From JAAZFF01 sp964405775 (GTDB lineage: Bacteria > Verrucomicrobiota > Kiritimatiellia > RFP12 > UBA3636), in NCBI GenBank assembly GCA_964405775.1, contig CAYOPG010000017.1, positions 1-33,663 of the forward strand: a stretch of DNA of 33,663 bases, read 5' to 3'. The notes beneath the pieces are model-generated. The model was given only the letters and a program-made list of their open reading frames with translations, was not told where the DNA came from and made no database searches. Both the position numbers and the translations under genes were made by a program. Below, piece after piece: positions 25,439 to 33,660 of the stretch (its first letter is position 1; each line of letters starts with the position of its first letter).

Positions 25439-26401
25439 TTATTCCAATCCTACGGCTTTCCGTGCCAGCTTCAGCGTTTTACGTGCCTCAACCCGCGCGC
25501 GCTCTGCACCTTCCTGAAGAACCTTCTCGAGCCCTTCTGGGTCGGCAGCGAGCTCCGCTCGTTTTGCACGGAACCCGGCGAACTTTTCATTAAACAGTGC
25601 AAGCAGTTCCTTCTTAGCGGTGCCGTAACCGTAACCGCCGGCGCTCAGTTTGGATGCCATCTCATCAGACTGCTCAGATGTGGCTATGAGCTTGTAAAGC
25701 TGATAGACGGTGCAAGAGTCTGGATCTTTCGGTTCTTCAAGTGGCGTGGAGTCCGTGACAATCGACATGATCGCCTTTTTCGTTTCGGCGGGCGACCCCG
25801 ATATCTCTATCGTGTTGTTATAGGATTTAGACATTTTTTGACCGTCTGTGCCTGGCACTACCGCCACTGCCTCGGGTATATACGGCTCTGGTATTTTGAA
25901 TGTCTCGCCAAACTTAATGTTGAACTTTATAGCCAGATCTCGTGTTATTTCAAGATGCTGCTTTTGATCCTTGCCAACAGGCACGATGTCTGATTGGTAA
26001 AGCAGAATGTCGGCCGCCATCAGTACAGGGTAGGCGAAAAGTCCGACAGTGGCTTCCTTGCCGTGTGCAATCTTGTCTTTGTACGAGTGGGCGCGCTCGA
26101 GAAGCCCCATGGGAGCCACGATAGACAGGAGCCACGACAGCTCCTGAACCTCAGGGACGTCGCTTTGGCGGAAAAAGACTGTGCGTTTCGGGTCTAGTCC
26201 GCAGGCAAGGAAGTCAAGGGCCACGTCTATTGTGTCCTGCCGAAGCTTTTCAGCCTCCGAGACTGTGGTCAGAGCGTGGTAGTTGGCAATGAAAATATAC
26301 GATTCTCCTTTTTCCTGGAGGTCGACGCATTGCTTCATCATGCCTAAATAATTGCCTAAATGCAGTTTGCCTGAGGGCTGTATGCCTGAAAGAACTCTCA
26401 T
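25439..26401 (-). CDS. trpS: Tryptophanyl-tRNA synthetase
   Basis: This class I synthetase charges tRNA-Trp. The 320-residue length is typical. The HIGH-type motif is PSGKLHLGNYLG at residues 8-19 and the KMSKS motif is intact (GQKMSKSYNN, about 192-201). The ATG at 26401 has no strong ribosome site. It is the first gene of the run that continues into scpA. No T-box-like leader is visible in the short spacer, so regulation by tRNA is not supported. Confidence 0.96.
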   Translation of the reverse strand: MRVLSGIQPSGKLHLGNYLGMMKQCVDLQEKGESYIFIANYHALTTVSEAEKLRQDTIDVALDFLACGLDPKRTVFFRQSDVPEVQELSWLLSIVAPMGLLERAHSYKDKIAHGKEATVGLFAYPVLMAADILLYQSDIVPVGKDQKQHLEITRDLAIKFNIKFGETFKIPEPYIPEAVAVVPGTDGQKMSKSYNNTIEISGSPAETKKAIMSIVTDSTPLEEPKDPDSCTVYQLYKLIATSEQSDEMASKLSAGGYGYGTAKKELLALFNEKFAGFRAKRAELAADPEGLEKVLQEGAERARVEARKTLKLARKAVGLE

Positions 26402-26440
26402 ATTGTCGTATCATCTGCTTCGTTAAAAATAAACTTATGC

Positions 26441-26446
26441 ATTATA
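26441..26446 (-). promoter_or_regulatory. Candidate -10 element for trpS
   Basis: A perfect TATAAT on the minus strand (26441-26446) would start transcription about 30 bases before trpS. The matching -35 region is poor, so the promoter may be weak or activator-dependent. The remaining spacer to 26580 is AT-rich and holds nothing else I recognise. Confidence 0.4.
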
Positions 26447-26580
26447 TTCCATTGCGTCATTAAAATAAACCGAAAATGTGAACACCTCGGCTTTTCCGGA
26501 TTTTTAACGCCTCCGTAAGCGGACAAGATGTCTCCGCCAAACGTGCAAGTAGTAATAAAATCACCCCTGCCTGAGACCTG

Positions 26581-27699
26581 TTAGGCAACGGGAAGCAGCA
26601 AGCCTCCGCCGTTGAGAGGTATGTTGCCAGCTCGTATGTGCTCGAAAAGTTTACGCTGTAGCGTGCTTTTGAGCTGGTCTTCAGTTATAGCTCGCCCGTG
26701 GGGGCTGAATACACGTTCATAAGTTTGGTTCGCCTTTGCACCGGGCAACGGAAGGCGGTGGAACGTGCGCTGGAAGCGGACAATGTTAGAATTCTCTGGT
26801 AGTATATCGGAGAGTCCGGGATAAAAGAGCCAGCTGTTGCATGTTATCGCGCGTGGCGTAGGCATGTCGCTGAAATGGCGCGGGAAAAACTCCGATGCAA
26901 GACGGTACGACTCCATACACGCTTCATAATCGAGCGGCTCTCCGGCAGGTATATGAAGTGCGAGGATCGCGTCTCCCTGATCCAATACTTTTTCCCAAGT
27001 CCCGGGCTCTAACGTGACAGGCTTAGCCTCAATATACCCGTTTTCATTCACTAAATGTGCTTTTATGATCTCGCCGTTCTTTTCGACGAATTCAAGTTCG
27101 ATGACCTTTCCATCGGCTCCTTCAGAATCCGAAAAGACGCCTTTTTCAGTGATCGAGTGTCCGCCGTGTGCAACGATTTTAAACTCGCCTGTCGTTCTAT
27201 TAACAAGAGGGGTGAACGGGAATGCGTATGTTGAGGGCTGGAATTGCAGCCTGCCTAGTCGTATCACCTCACCTGTGAAATGAAGGCGCAGCCAGCCGAT
27301 TTCCTTGAATCCCGGCAATCCTGTGCGCTGTTCATTAGTGTCGATCCAGATTTGCAGATCCGTTAGAGTGTCGGTGAGAATGTTCACCTTAATGCCGCGA
27401 GAGGCGTACATTCCCTGTAAAACAGGCAGATGCTGGAGTAGGGGAAAGAGAAGGAAGAAGCGCTCTGAGAGTGACGCATCGCGTGGGGTGTCCTGCCAGT
27501 CGGCGCCGTTCCAAGTGCCTTCAAAAAGCGACGTAGCGCAGCGTGCCAGATCCTGCAGGCGCGTGGGCCGGCCAAGCATCTCCTTGGCTGCTGCCTCTAC
27601 TTGTGCTGCGTACTCTCTTGAGATTCCGCACCATTCAGCATCTGCGCGAACTCGTCCGGGGGACCGCAGATATTCGACTATATTTGCCGGTTCGTTCAA
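26581..27699 (-). CDS. Acyltransferase-like protein (NAT_N / GNAT_C type)
   Basis: This 372-residue protein resembles the bacterial family with an N-terminal acyltransferase-like domain followed by a GNAT-like C-terminal domain. Visible family features are IGWLRLHFTGEVIRLGRLQFQ (about 155-175), LALHIPAGEPLDYEACMES (about 262-280) and ITCNSWLFYPGLSDILPENSNIVRFQR (about 301-327). No classical GNAT acetyl-CoA loop is evident, and the substrate is unknown. The TTG at 27699 is chosen because AAGGAG lies about nine bases upstream and just after the stop of the preceding gene. Longer in-frame starts lie inside that gene. It is the second gene of a two-gene unit with a glycoside-hydrolase-like partner. 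Confidence 0.72.
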   Translation of the reverse strand: MNEPANIVEYLRSPGRVRADAEWCGISREYAAQVEAAAKEMLGRPTRLQDLARCATSLFEGTWNGADWQDTPRDASLSERFFLLFPLLQHLPVLQGMYASRGIKVNILTDTLTDLQIWIDTNEQRTGLPGFKEIGWLRLHFTGEVIRLGRLQFQPSTYAFPFTPLVNRTTGEFKIVAHGGHSITEKGVFSDSEGADGKVIELEFVEKNGEIIKAHLVNENGYIEAKPVTLEPGTWEKVLDQGDAILALHIPAGEPLDYEACMESYRLASEFFPRHFSDMPTPRAITCNSWLFYPGLSDILPENSNIVRFQRTFHRLPLPGAKANQTYERVFSPHGRAITEDQLKSTLQRKLFEHIRAGNIPLNGGGLLLPVA

Positions 27700-27724
27700 A
27701 TTTATCTTCTCCTTTTTATTAGCT

Positions 27725-28984
27725 CTAAGCTTTGCTCGCGTTATCGAGAGTCGCACGCATTTCGGAGATAGTGTCAAATCCATCGTAGTACTCGAAGGTG
27801 TGTGCTTCATGCAGGCAGATGCCATCTAGACCTGTGTCGATCAACGTTTGTGTGCGCATGCGCATCGCTCCCTCAAGATCGGCCGCCGAGGCTCCATTAT
27901 GATGTTGGGCGTATGCCGAAAGCCAACTTGAGAAAATCAGCGCCTCGACTCTGCCATCAATGTATTCCACGTACTCTGGAGCGCACATGTCGGCCACCTG
28001 CTTGCCCGGGGGAGGGGTGAACCCTTTGGGAATCCAAGTTGGCACACGATCCCAAGGCCACTCGTAATCGCCAAGAACCAGAGCATCCGCAATACCTTCG
28101 TCGACCCAGCGTTTCCATTGGGTTTCGAAACGGAATTCAATATCGCCTTCGTAGTACGGGCATGTTAGGTTGGTTGTTTTCCCGAATTGTGTGCCAACCA
28201 TAATGCGCGCGTTTTTTGCACTTGCACGCCCCTTCACTTTGCGCAGAAATTCAGTAAAGAAATCACCTTTGATACGATGCCAGATATCGTATTCTTCCGT
28301 GGTCGATATGTCGAAAAGGCTTTTCCCGGTTTCCGCCTTATAAGCCTGCGCAATCGGCTCCTCGAATCCGAACCAGTCCGCAGGCTCGGGGAATTCTAAA
28401 AAGCGGGAATGGCACGACAGGCTAAGATAGAGCCCATCCGGGGAGTATTCAAGCAGCTCGTCCACCAATTCGAGTTCGTTGGCCACTGCATCCGCGTTTG
28501 CGTAGCTACGAAGTCCCGGCCACGGCGTCTTGCCGTCACGTCCCATTACCTGGCATTCGGGGTGATCGTTGAGGAACACGCTGTTGCGTTCATCGATGAT
28601 ATCTATCCAGATGTAGAATTCAACCCCATGGCGCTTACACGCCGCCTTGGCGGTGGCGATTGGGTCCATGCGTTTTAGTGTTCTCTCCAGCGAACTTTCC
28701 GGTCTGGGTTTGCCTCTGTTTTCCTCATAGTGCTTGCGTTCGTTCTCGGGGAGACGCGCTGCTATTTGCGCGAAGTTCGTGGAATCGACGGATTCTGACG
28801 TAGATATTACTTTGGTCGGATAGCCTGCTACACCCCAACCTGCGGCACGCCATGTAACGCGGTCAACTCCGTTTTCTTTACATTGTTTTACCAGGTTCTC
28901 CACATCATCAGGCCCCATGGATTCTCCATGGAGAGAAAGTTCATCGAAAAAGTCTACGTTTACCACTATGATTTTGCGTTTCAT
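27725..28984 (-). CDS. TIM-barrel glycoside-hydrolase-like protein
   Basis: This 419-residue protein looks like a TIM-barrel of the glycoside-hydrolase-like group often annotated GHL10 or related. Alternating strand-and-helix segments are visible: IIVVNVDFF, GVDRVTWRAAGWG, GVEFYIWIDIID, YSPDGLYLSLSCHSRF, RIMVGTQFG and DGRVEALIFSSWL. Aromatic and acidic residues at strand ends suit carbohydrate binding. Catalytic residues cannot be named, and there is no signal peptide, so it is probably cytoplasmic. The ATG at 28984 follows GGGA. A frame extending to 29158 begins upstream of the likely transcription start. It is the first gene of a two-gene unit and diverges from ftsK. Family assignment is tentative. 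Confidence 0.6.
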   Translation of the reverse strand: MKRKIIVVNVDFFDELSLHGESMGPDDVENLVKQCKENGVDRVTWRAAGWGVAGYPTKVISTSESVDSTNFAQIAARLPENERKHYEENRGKPRPESSLERTLKRMDPIATAKAACKRHGVEFYIWIDIIDERNSVFLNDHPECQVMGRDGKTPWPGLRSYANADAVANELELVDELLEYSPDGLYLSLSCHSRFLEFPEPADWFGFEEPIAQAYKAETGKSLFDISTTEEYDIWHRIKGDFFTEFLRKVKGRASAKNARIMVGTQFGKTTNLTCPYYEGDIEFRFETQWKRWVDEGIADALVLGDYEWPWDRVPTWIPKGFTPPPGKQVADMCAPEYVEYIDGRVEALIFSSWLSAYAQHHNGASAADLEGAMRMRTQTLIDTGLDGICLHEAHTFEYYDGFDTISEMRATLDNASKA

Positions 28985-29019
28985 TAAGTTTCCCGATTTT
29001 TTTGTGAAACACCTTATCT

Positions 29020-29033
29020 CCGCGCAAGCGCGG
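29020..29033 (-). other. Small hairpin in the 5' leader of the GHL-like gene
   Basis: CCGCGC-AA-GCGCGG forms a perfect six-base-pair stem with a two-base loop as written, about 36 bases upstream of the ATG at 28984. It would lie in the leader transcribed from the promoter at 29082-29110. Function is unknown; it could be chance in a GC-rich patch. Confidence 0.35.
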
Positions 29034-29081
29034 TTCGTTCTTAGTCTCAGGGTATTTCCGTTGATTCCTTTGACGTCGCAT

Positions 29082-29110
29082 ACGATAGCAGTGCCGCAAG
29101 CGCATGTCAA
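29082..29110 (-). promoter_or_regulatory. Promoter for the GHL-like / acyltransferase-like unit
   Basis: A consensus TTGACA (minus strand, 29105-29110) and TATCGT (29082-29087) are spaced by exactly 17 bases, with TG one base upstream of the -10. This is the best promoter match in the window. The predicted leader is about 90 bases. Confidence 0.6.
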
Positions 29111-29117
29111 TTCAGCT

Positions 29118-29146
29118 TTGCCATCGAGGGCGGCATGTGATAGACT
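29118..29146 (+). promoter_or_regulatory. Promoter for ftsK
   Basis: TTGCCA (29118-29123) and TAGACT (29141-29146) are separated by 17 bases, with TG one base before the -10. It lies back to back with the promoter at 29082-29110, only seven bases between the -35 boxes. Confidence 0.5.
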
Positions 29147-29179
29147 TTTAAACGTCAAAGAAGGAAATTATTCAGTGGC

Positions 29180-31711
29180 ATGTCTGTAAGAGTTCAAAAA
29201 GAAAAAGCATTAGAAGTTGAACGTCCGCCTAGCGTTATATGGCGAATAGCGGCAATCCCGGTTCTAAGTTATGCGCTTGTCGCTTTTCTCGGTCTGGTGT
29301 CGTATAACTCGGCCGATGTTTCTGCAATTTCCGCGCCCGCTAACGAGCGCCCCACCAACTGGATGGGATTGTTCGGAGCATGGAACGCGTACGGGGTGTT
29401 TCTTCTAATGGGACTCTGCGCGTACCTTGTGCCAGTCTTGTTTTTCGTCACAGGCCTGCTCATGGCTATCGGGAAGCGTCTCCGCCTCAGGGTGCTGTGG
29501 ATGCTTTTGGCGGCTCTCAGCTGCTGTGCGCTTATGCAGTTCGCCAATGCTTTCGCAGCGCCTCTGCTTTCAGTTCCGCAACTTAACATAGCGGCGAATG
29601 CCGGCGGCGGAATCGGCTTTTTACTTAACGATAAACTTTTCTCGGTCTGGCTCGGCAATGCGGGGAGCGCAGCCTTTTTCGGGGTGCTGCTTGCGGTGTC
29701 GATCGTTATGATAATCGGGCCTATGAACGTGATGGAATACTTCTACAAACTCAAGGCCCGGGATTTCGAAGTTAAACGCAGGCTGGAAGACGCCGACAGC
29801 ACGGTGGAAGACCTCGCAGAAGCGCGGCGCGCGGCGCGCGAAGAGGAGAGGGAGCGCCGGCTCGAAGCCAAGGCCAGGGAAAAGGAGAAGCGCGATGAAG
29901 ACCGCGAGTTTAAAAGGGCCGCACGTGAGGCTGCTAAAGCGGAGAAGCTAGCAGCTAAAGAGGCTCGAAGGCTGGCAGCGAAGAATGCAGAAGCAGGAAT
30001 TGACTCAGAAGAAGACGAAGCAGAGATTTTCGCTCATCGGCCAAAACGAGGCCAAGCCCTCAAGAGAGAAGAAGTGGAGGAGGAGAACACTGAGGAAGCC
30101 CCACAGACAAGAGGCGACAGAATCCAGGCAGCCGCCAAGCGCACCCGGACTCAGAAGTCGGCGCCGGCTTCCGCTTTTGTTGCCAACGAGATTTCGTTCA
30201 AACTGCCGAGCACAAGGCTTCTTAAGCCCGCGGAACCGCTCTCTCATGCAGACAACCTCGCCGAAATCAATGAAAACACAGCTATAATAGAAGGCACACT
30301 TGCCGACTTCGGAATTAACGTCGATGTGACGGGCGTGGTGAGCGGACCGGTGATAACGTGCTATGAAATAAAGCCCGCCGCAGGCGTAAGAGTCGCCAAG
30401 ATCACAAACTATTCAAACGACTTGCAGATGGCACTCAAGGCGAAGAGCATACGCATCCTTTCGCCGATTCCCGGCAAAGATGTGATGGGCATCGAAATAC
30501 CGAACGCGAACAGGACAGGGGTGTCGATCCGCTCGGTCACGGACAGCGCCGAGTGGAAGGGCGCGACGGAAAAATTCGCGTTGCCTATGCTGCTCGGCCT
30601 GGACGTAGGCGGAAAACCCGTCTTTGCCGACTTGGCTAAGATGCCGCATGTACTGCTAGCGGGTACCACTGGATCAGGCAAGAGTGTCTGCATGAACTCG
30701 ATCATCGCCGGGCTGCTGCTTTCGCGTACGCCGGACGATATGCGGATAATTCTCGTCGATCCCAAAATGGTGGAGTTTTCCTGTTACGCCGACCTACCGC
30801 ATCTCGTCGTGCCCGTTATAACGGCTCCGCAGAAAGTGGCCGGCGCACTGCAATGGGCTATAGTCGAGATGAAGACCCGCCTTGAGATGTTCAGGCGCAC
30901 GGGCGTCAGAAACATCTCTGCGTTCAACAACAGAGAACGTGCAAAACAGGGCACCTTCTTTGGCGAGGATGATCAGGAGGCTGCAGAGTATCCAGATAAG
31001 TTGCCCTACATCGTTATAATGGTTGACGAGATGGCGGATCTTATGATGTCTGCTCAGGCGGAAATCGAGCCCCGCATAGTCAGCCTGGCACAGCTTTCGC
31101 GCGCCGTCGGCATCCACATGGTTCTCGCTACTCAACGGCCTTCTGTGAATGTGATCACAGGACTTATCAAGGCGAACTTCCCTGGACGCATAGCGCTCAA
31201 GGTTTCGCAGAGGGTTGACAGCCAAACGATTTTGGACGGTCGTGGGGCAGAGCACTTGATCGGCAACGGCGACATGCTCTTCAGCAATCCTAACGGCACA
31301 ATGACCCGTACACAGGGAACGTATATCTCCGACGGTGAAATTGAGTCCCTTGTAAATTGGTATAAGAGCCAGGGCGAGCCGATGTATATCGAGGAAGTCA
31401 TGAACAAACTCGACAAAATCGTCGTAAAATCTGCCGCTGATGAATTTGCTGAGGAGGGCGCCGAAGAAGGGGAGGAAGAGGACGCCGACGCAGAGTTGCT
31501 GGCAAAAGCGCTCGAGTGTATAGTCTCTACCCGCCGCGCTTCGACCTCATCCATTCAACGTCAACTCCGGATTGGTTACAACAGAGCCGCTCGTATAATG
31601 GACGAGCTGGAGCGCATCGGCTGCGTAGGGCCAGCCAACGGCTCTTCTCCGCGTGAAATACTGCGGACATCGCTCGGTGAAATGACGGATCTCGACAACG
31701 AAGATTTTTGA
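29180..31711 (+). CDS. ftsK: DNA translocase FtsK/SpoIIIE
   Basis: FtsK pumps DNA at the division septum and aids chromosome dimer resolution. The 843-residue protein has four N-terminal membrane spans (about residues 22-185), a highly charged Ala/Arg/Glu/Lys linker (about 200-320), then the motor domain. Motor motifs are Walker A GTTGSGKS (about 495-502), Walker B IVIMVDEMADL (about 611-621), and SRAVGIHMVLATQRPSVNVITG. The C-terminal winged-helix gamma domain is visible as STSSIQRQLRIGYNRAARIMDELERIG (about 783-809). The linker is short compared with the E. coli protein and resembles Bacillus SpoIIIE in size. The ATG at 29180 is preceded by AAGGA at about 14 bases' spacing. rodZ-like follows after 37 bases. 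Confidence 0.96.
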   Translation: MSVRVQKEKALEVERPPSVIWRIAAIPVLSYALVAFLGLVSYNSADVSAISAPANERPTNWMGLFGAWNAYGVFLLMGLCAYLVPVLFFVTGLLMAIGKRLRLRVLWMLLAALSCCALMQFANAFAAPLLSVPQLNIAANAGGGIGFLLNDKLFSVWLGNAGSAAFFGVLLAVSIVMIIGPMNVMEYFYKLKARDFEVKRRLEDADSTVEDLAEARRAAREEERERRLEAKAREKEKRDEDREFKRAAREAAKAEKLAAKEARRLAAKNAEAGIDSEEDEAEIFAHRPKRGQALKREEVEEENTEEAPQTRGDRIQAAAKRTRTQKSAPASAFVANEISFKLPSTRLLKPAEPLSHADNLAEINENTAIIEGTLADFGINVDVTGVVSGPVITCYEIKPAAGVRVAKITNYSNDLQMALKAKSIRILSPIPGKDVMGIEIPNANRTGVSIRSVTDSAEWKGATEKFALPMLLGLDVGGKPVFADLAKMPHVLLAGTTGSGKSVCMNSIIAGLLLSRTPDDMRIILVDPKMVEFSCYADLPHLVVPVITAPQKVAGALQWAIVEMKTRLEMFRRTGVRNISAFNNRERAKQGTFFGEDDQEAAEYPDKLPYIVIMVDEMADLMMSAQAEIEPRIVSLAQLSRAVGIHMVLATQRPSVNVITGLIKANFPGRIALKVSQRVDSQTILDGRGAEHLIGNGDMLFSNPNGTMTRTQGTYISDGEIESLVNWYKSQGEPMYIEEVMNKLDKIVVKSAADEFAEEGAEEGEEEDADAELLAKALECIVSTRRASTSSIQRQLRIGYNRAARIMDELERIGCVGPANGSSPREILRTSLGEMTDLDNEDF

Positions 31712-31748
31712 TCTATAATTACTCAAACATTAAACATAAGGGGAGCAC

Positions 31749-33047
31749 ATGTCACTGGGAGCTAAACTCAAGCAGGCCAGAGAGGCACTTGGAATGTCGG
31801 AACACGATGTTGCCGATAAAACTCACATAATGGTGCAAATCATACGCGAGCTTGAAGCCGAAGACTACCACCGCTTCAGCGCCGCAATTTATGGCAAGGG
31901 ATTCGTCAAACTCTATGCGAAGGCTGTTGGACTCGACCCCGCTCCGCTTGTGGCCGAGTTTCTCTCTGATTATGCGGACGCCGCAGCACCAAAACAAAAA
32001 CCGCGTATCGTTCTAGAAACAATTGACACGGAGCCTGGCGGCGGAATCTCCCATGTTGTTACAGCGGGTGGTACGGAGCATCCTCAGGAGCGCAAGGGAG
32101 AAGAAAAACCCAAATCCATCGAAGATGCGTATGAGGCCGAGACCCCCGAAAAGCAGAATGAGAAAGTCCCTACACCGGCTTCGTCGCTGCCGCCGTCCGT
32201 TAAGGCATCTACAGTCACCATGCCCAACCCGAACGCGAAACCTGTCACGCTCACTCCCGGGCGGCCAGCCGCAATGCGTGCGATTCCAACGCCTTCGCCT
32301 TCTCAGGCACCAGCACCAGAACCCGCTCCAATGACGCAGACGGGGCAGGTTGAGCCACAATACCCCGTAACAGAGACAGAGACTCAACAGTCTGAGAATG
32401 TGTTCAAGCTTGAGGCTGACAACGTTGTACCCACTATACCTCCTCGGCCAGTAAAGCGCGACATAGAGCCGTTCAGATATCCGACCTCTCAAAAAAGCAG
32501 TGTCACCCCGACACAGAATCAGGCACCAAGACCGGGATCGACATTGCATTCGTCCGAAGGGACTGTGGAGGATGAAGATGCCTCCGAATTATTTGCAGAA
32601 CAACAACCAAGAAGGCGAAGGCAGACAGCCCCACGGATACATGCAAGAAAGGACAATCCGAGAGTGGGGGATTTTGTCCGGCATTTCTCTAAGATGGTGT
32701 CGGATTTCGTTTCTTCAGTGAAAGAAAGGATTTCAGAGATTGGCAGCGCCGATTCTGAAGACACACACGTAAAAAGACGCTACTACATATCTACAGCAGC
32801 AGTGTTGATGGTTGTGGTTTTAATCGTCATAGTAGCAATCAACAACTCAGGCAAACGAAGTGATTCTGACGTAACATTGGCGACTACCGAGCCGTCGGTC
32901 GATGGAGTCATTGAAGAGGCGGGTTCGGATTATTCTCCGAATGTTGCTTCGGATGAGATCGCGACAAGTGATGTTCCGGCAGTAGAGCAGCCACTTTCTG
33001 TTGAAATTGTTTCCATTCTGCCGCCACCAAAGATGTTCGCAAAGTGA
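31749..33047 (+). CDS. RodZ-like cytoskeletal / cell-shape protein
   Basis: This 432-residue protein starts with a RodZ-type helix-turn-helix domain (MSLGAKLKQAREALGMSEHD, then VADKTHI and FVKLYAKAVGLDP, residues 1-72). In RodZ this domain binds MreB and not DNA. A long Pro/Thr/Glu-rich, low-complexity linker follows (about 85-330). A single membrane span (YYISTAAVLMVVVLIVIVAI, about 344-363) leads to a short outer tail of about 65 residues. The usual C-terminal beta domain of RodZ is not evident, so it is a shortened form. The ATG at 31749 has AGGGGAG just upstream. Its stop overlaps the start of the fumarase beta gene. Confidence 0.78.
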   Translation: MSLGAKLKQAREALGMSEHDVADKTHIMVQIIRELEAEDYHRFSAAIYGKGFVKLYAKAVGLDPAPLVAEFLSDYADAAAPKQKPRIVLETIDTEPGGGISHVVTAGGTEHPQERKGEEKPKSIEDAYEAETPEKQNEKVPTPASSLPPSVKASTVTMPNPNAKPVTLTPGRPAAMRAIPTPSPSQAPAPEPAPMTQTGQVEPQYPVTETETQQSENVFKLEADNVVPTIPPRPVKRDIEPFRYPTSQKSSVTPTQNQAPRPGSTLHSSEGTVEDEDASELFAEQQPRRRRQTAPRIHARKDNPRVGDFVRHFSKMVSDFVSSVKERISEIGSADSEDTHVKRRYYISTAAVLMVVVLIVIVAINNSGKRSDSDVTLATTEPSVDGVIEEAGSDYSPNVASDEIATSDVPAVEQPLSVEIVSILPPPKMFAK

Positions 33048-33640
33048 AGCCTGCTACAATCAGCCTGCACTATCCCTTTACAGGCGAGAAGGTGCGCGCC
33101 CTGAATGTTGGGGATACAGTGAAGATATCAGGGCTTGTTTTCACTGGACGAGACCGTCTTCACAAGCATTTGGCGGAGACGCATCATTCTCAGGTTGATT
33201 TGCGAGACGGAGCTATATTCCACTGCGGCCCGGTTGTGAAGCGTGACAACGCAGGCTCATGGCGCATTGTTGCCGCGGGCCCCACCACTTCAATACGCGA
33301 GGAGCCATACATGGCAACAATAGTGGCGGAACAAGGAGTCCGTGTTGTTATCGGGAAAGGTGGTCTGGGGGAGGGGAGCCTTGCTGCTTTTGCAAAGCAT
33401 GGATGCGCGTATATACAGGCTGTGGGTGGTGCGGCAGCAGTAATCGCGGAAACCGTTAAAGAAGTCATAGCAGTGCATTTTTTAGAAGAATTTGGTGCTA
33501 CTGAGGCGATGTGGGTGCTGCGCGTAGATGGTCTTGAAGGCATCGTGGGCATGGACGCTCATGGTCACAGTCTATACGATGTAACAACCTTGGCTTCCAA
33601 ACAAGCTCTTGATGCTCTCTTAAACCGCAATTCAAATTAA
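33044..33640 (+). CDS. Class I fumarate hydratase / tartrate dehydratase beta subunit
   Basis: This 198-residue protein matches the beta subunit (C-terminal domain) of the Fe-S type fumarase and tartrate dehydratase. Family landmarks are VKISGLVFTGRDRLHKHL (about 27-44), GAIFHCGPVV, VAAGPTTSIREEPYM (about 76-90), VVIGKGGLGEGSL and IQAVGGAAAVIAE. The Fe-S cluster cysteines belong to the alpha subunit, which is not next to it in this window. It begins with GTG at 33044 within a GTGA overlap with the rodZ-like stop, so it is translationally coupled. The substrate (fumarate or another hydroxy acid) cannot be decided from this half alone. Confidence 0.88.
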   Translation: MKPATISLHYPFTGEKVRALNVGDTVKISGLVFTGRDRLHKHLAETHHSQVDLRDGAIFHCGPVVKRDNAGSWRIVAAGPTTSIREEPYMATIVAEQGVRVVIGKGGLGEGSLAAFAKHGCAYIQAVGGAAAVIAETVKEVIAVHFLEEFGATEAMWVLRVDGLEGIVGMDAHGHSLYDVTTLASKQALDALLNRNSN

Positions 33641-33660
33641 GACCTGAATAGGGTACTTTT

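Noticed and set aside
28915..28932. Inverted repeat CCATGGA-TTC-TCCATGG inside the GHL-like gene
   Set aside because: It lies in coding sequence with no T-run or regulatory context and may be chance.
28984..29158. A longer start for the GHL-like gene (up to 29158)
   Set aside because: The leader would begin upstream of the predicted transcription start, inside the ftsK promoter region, and has no family character; the ATG at 28984 gives a natural first strand.
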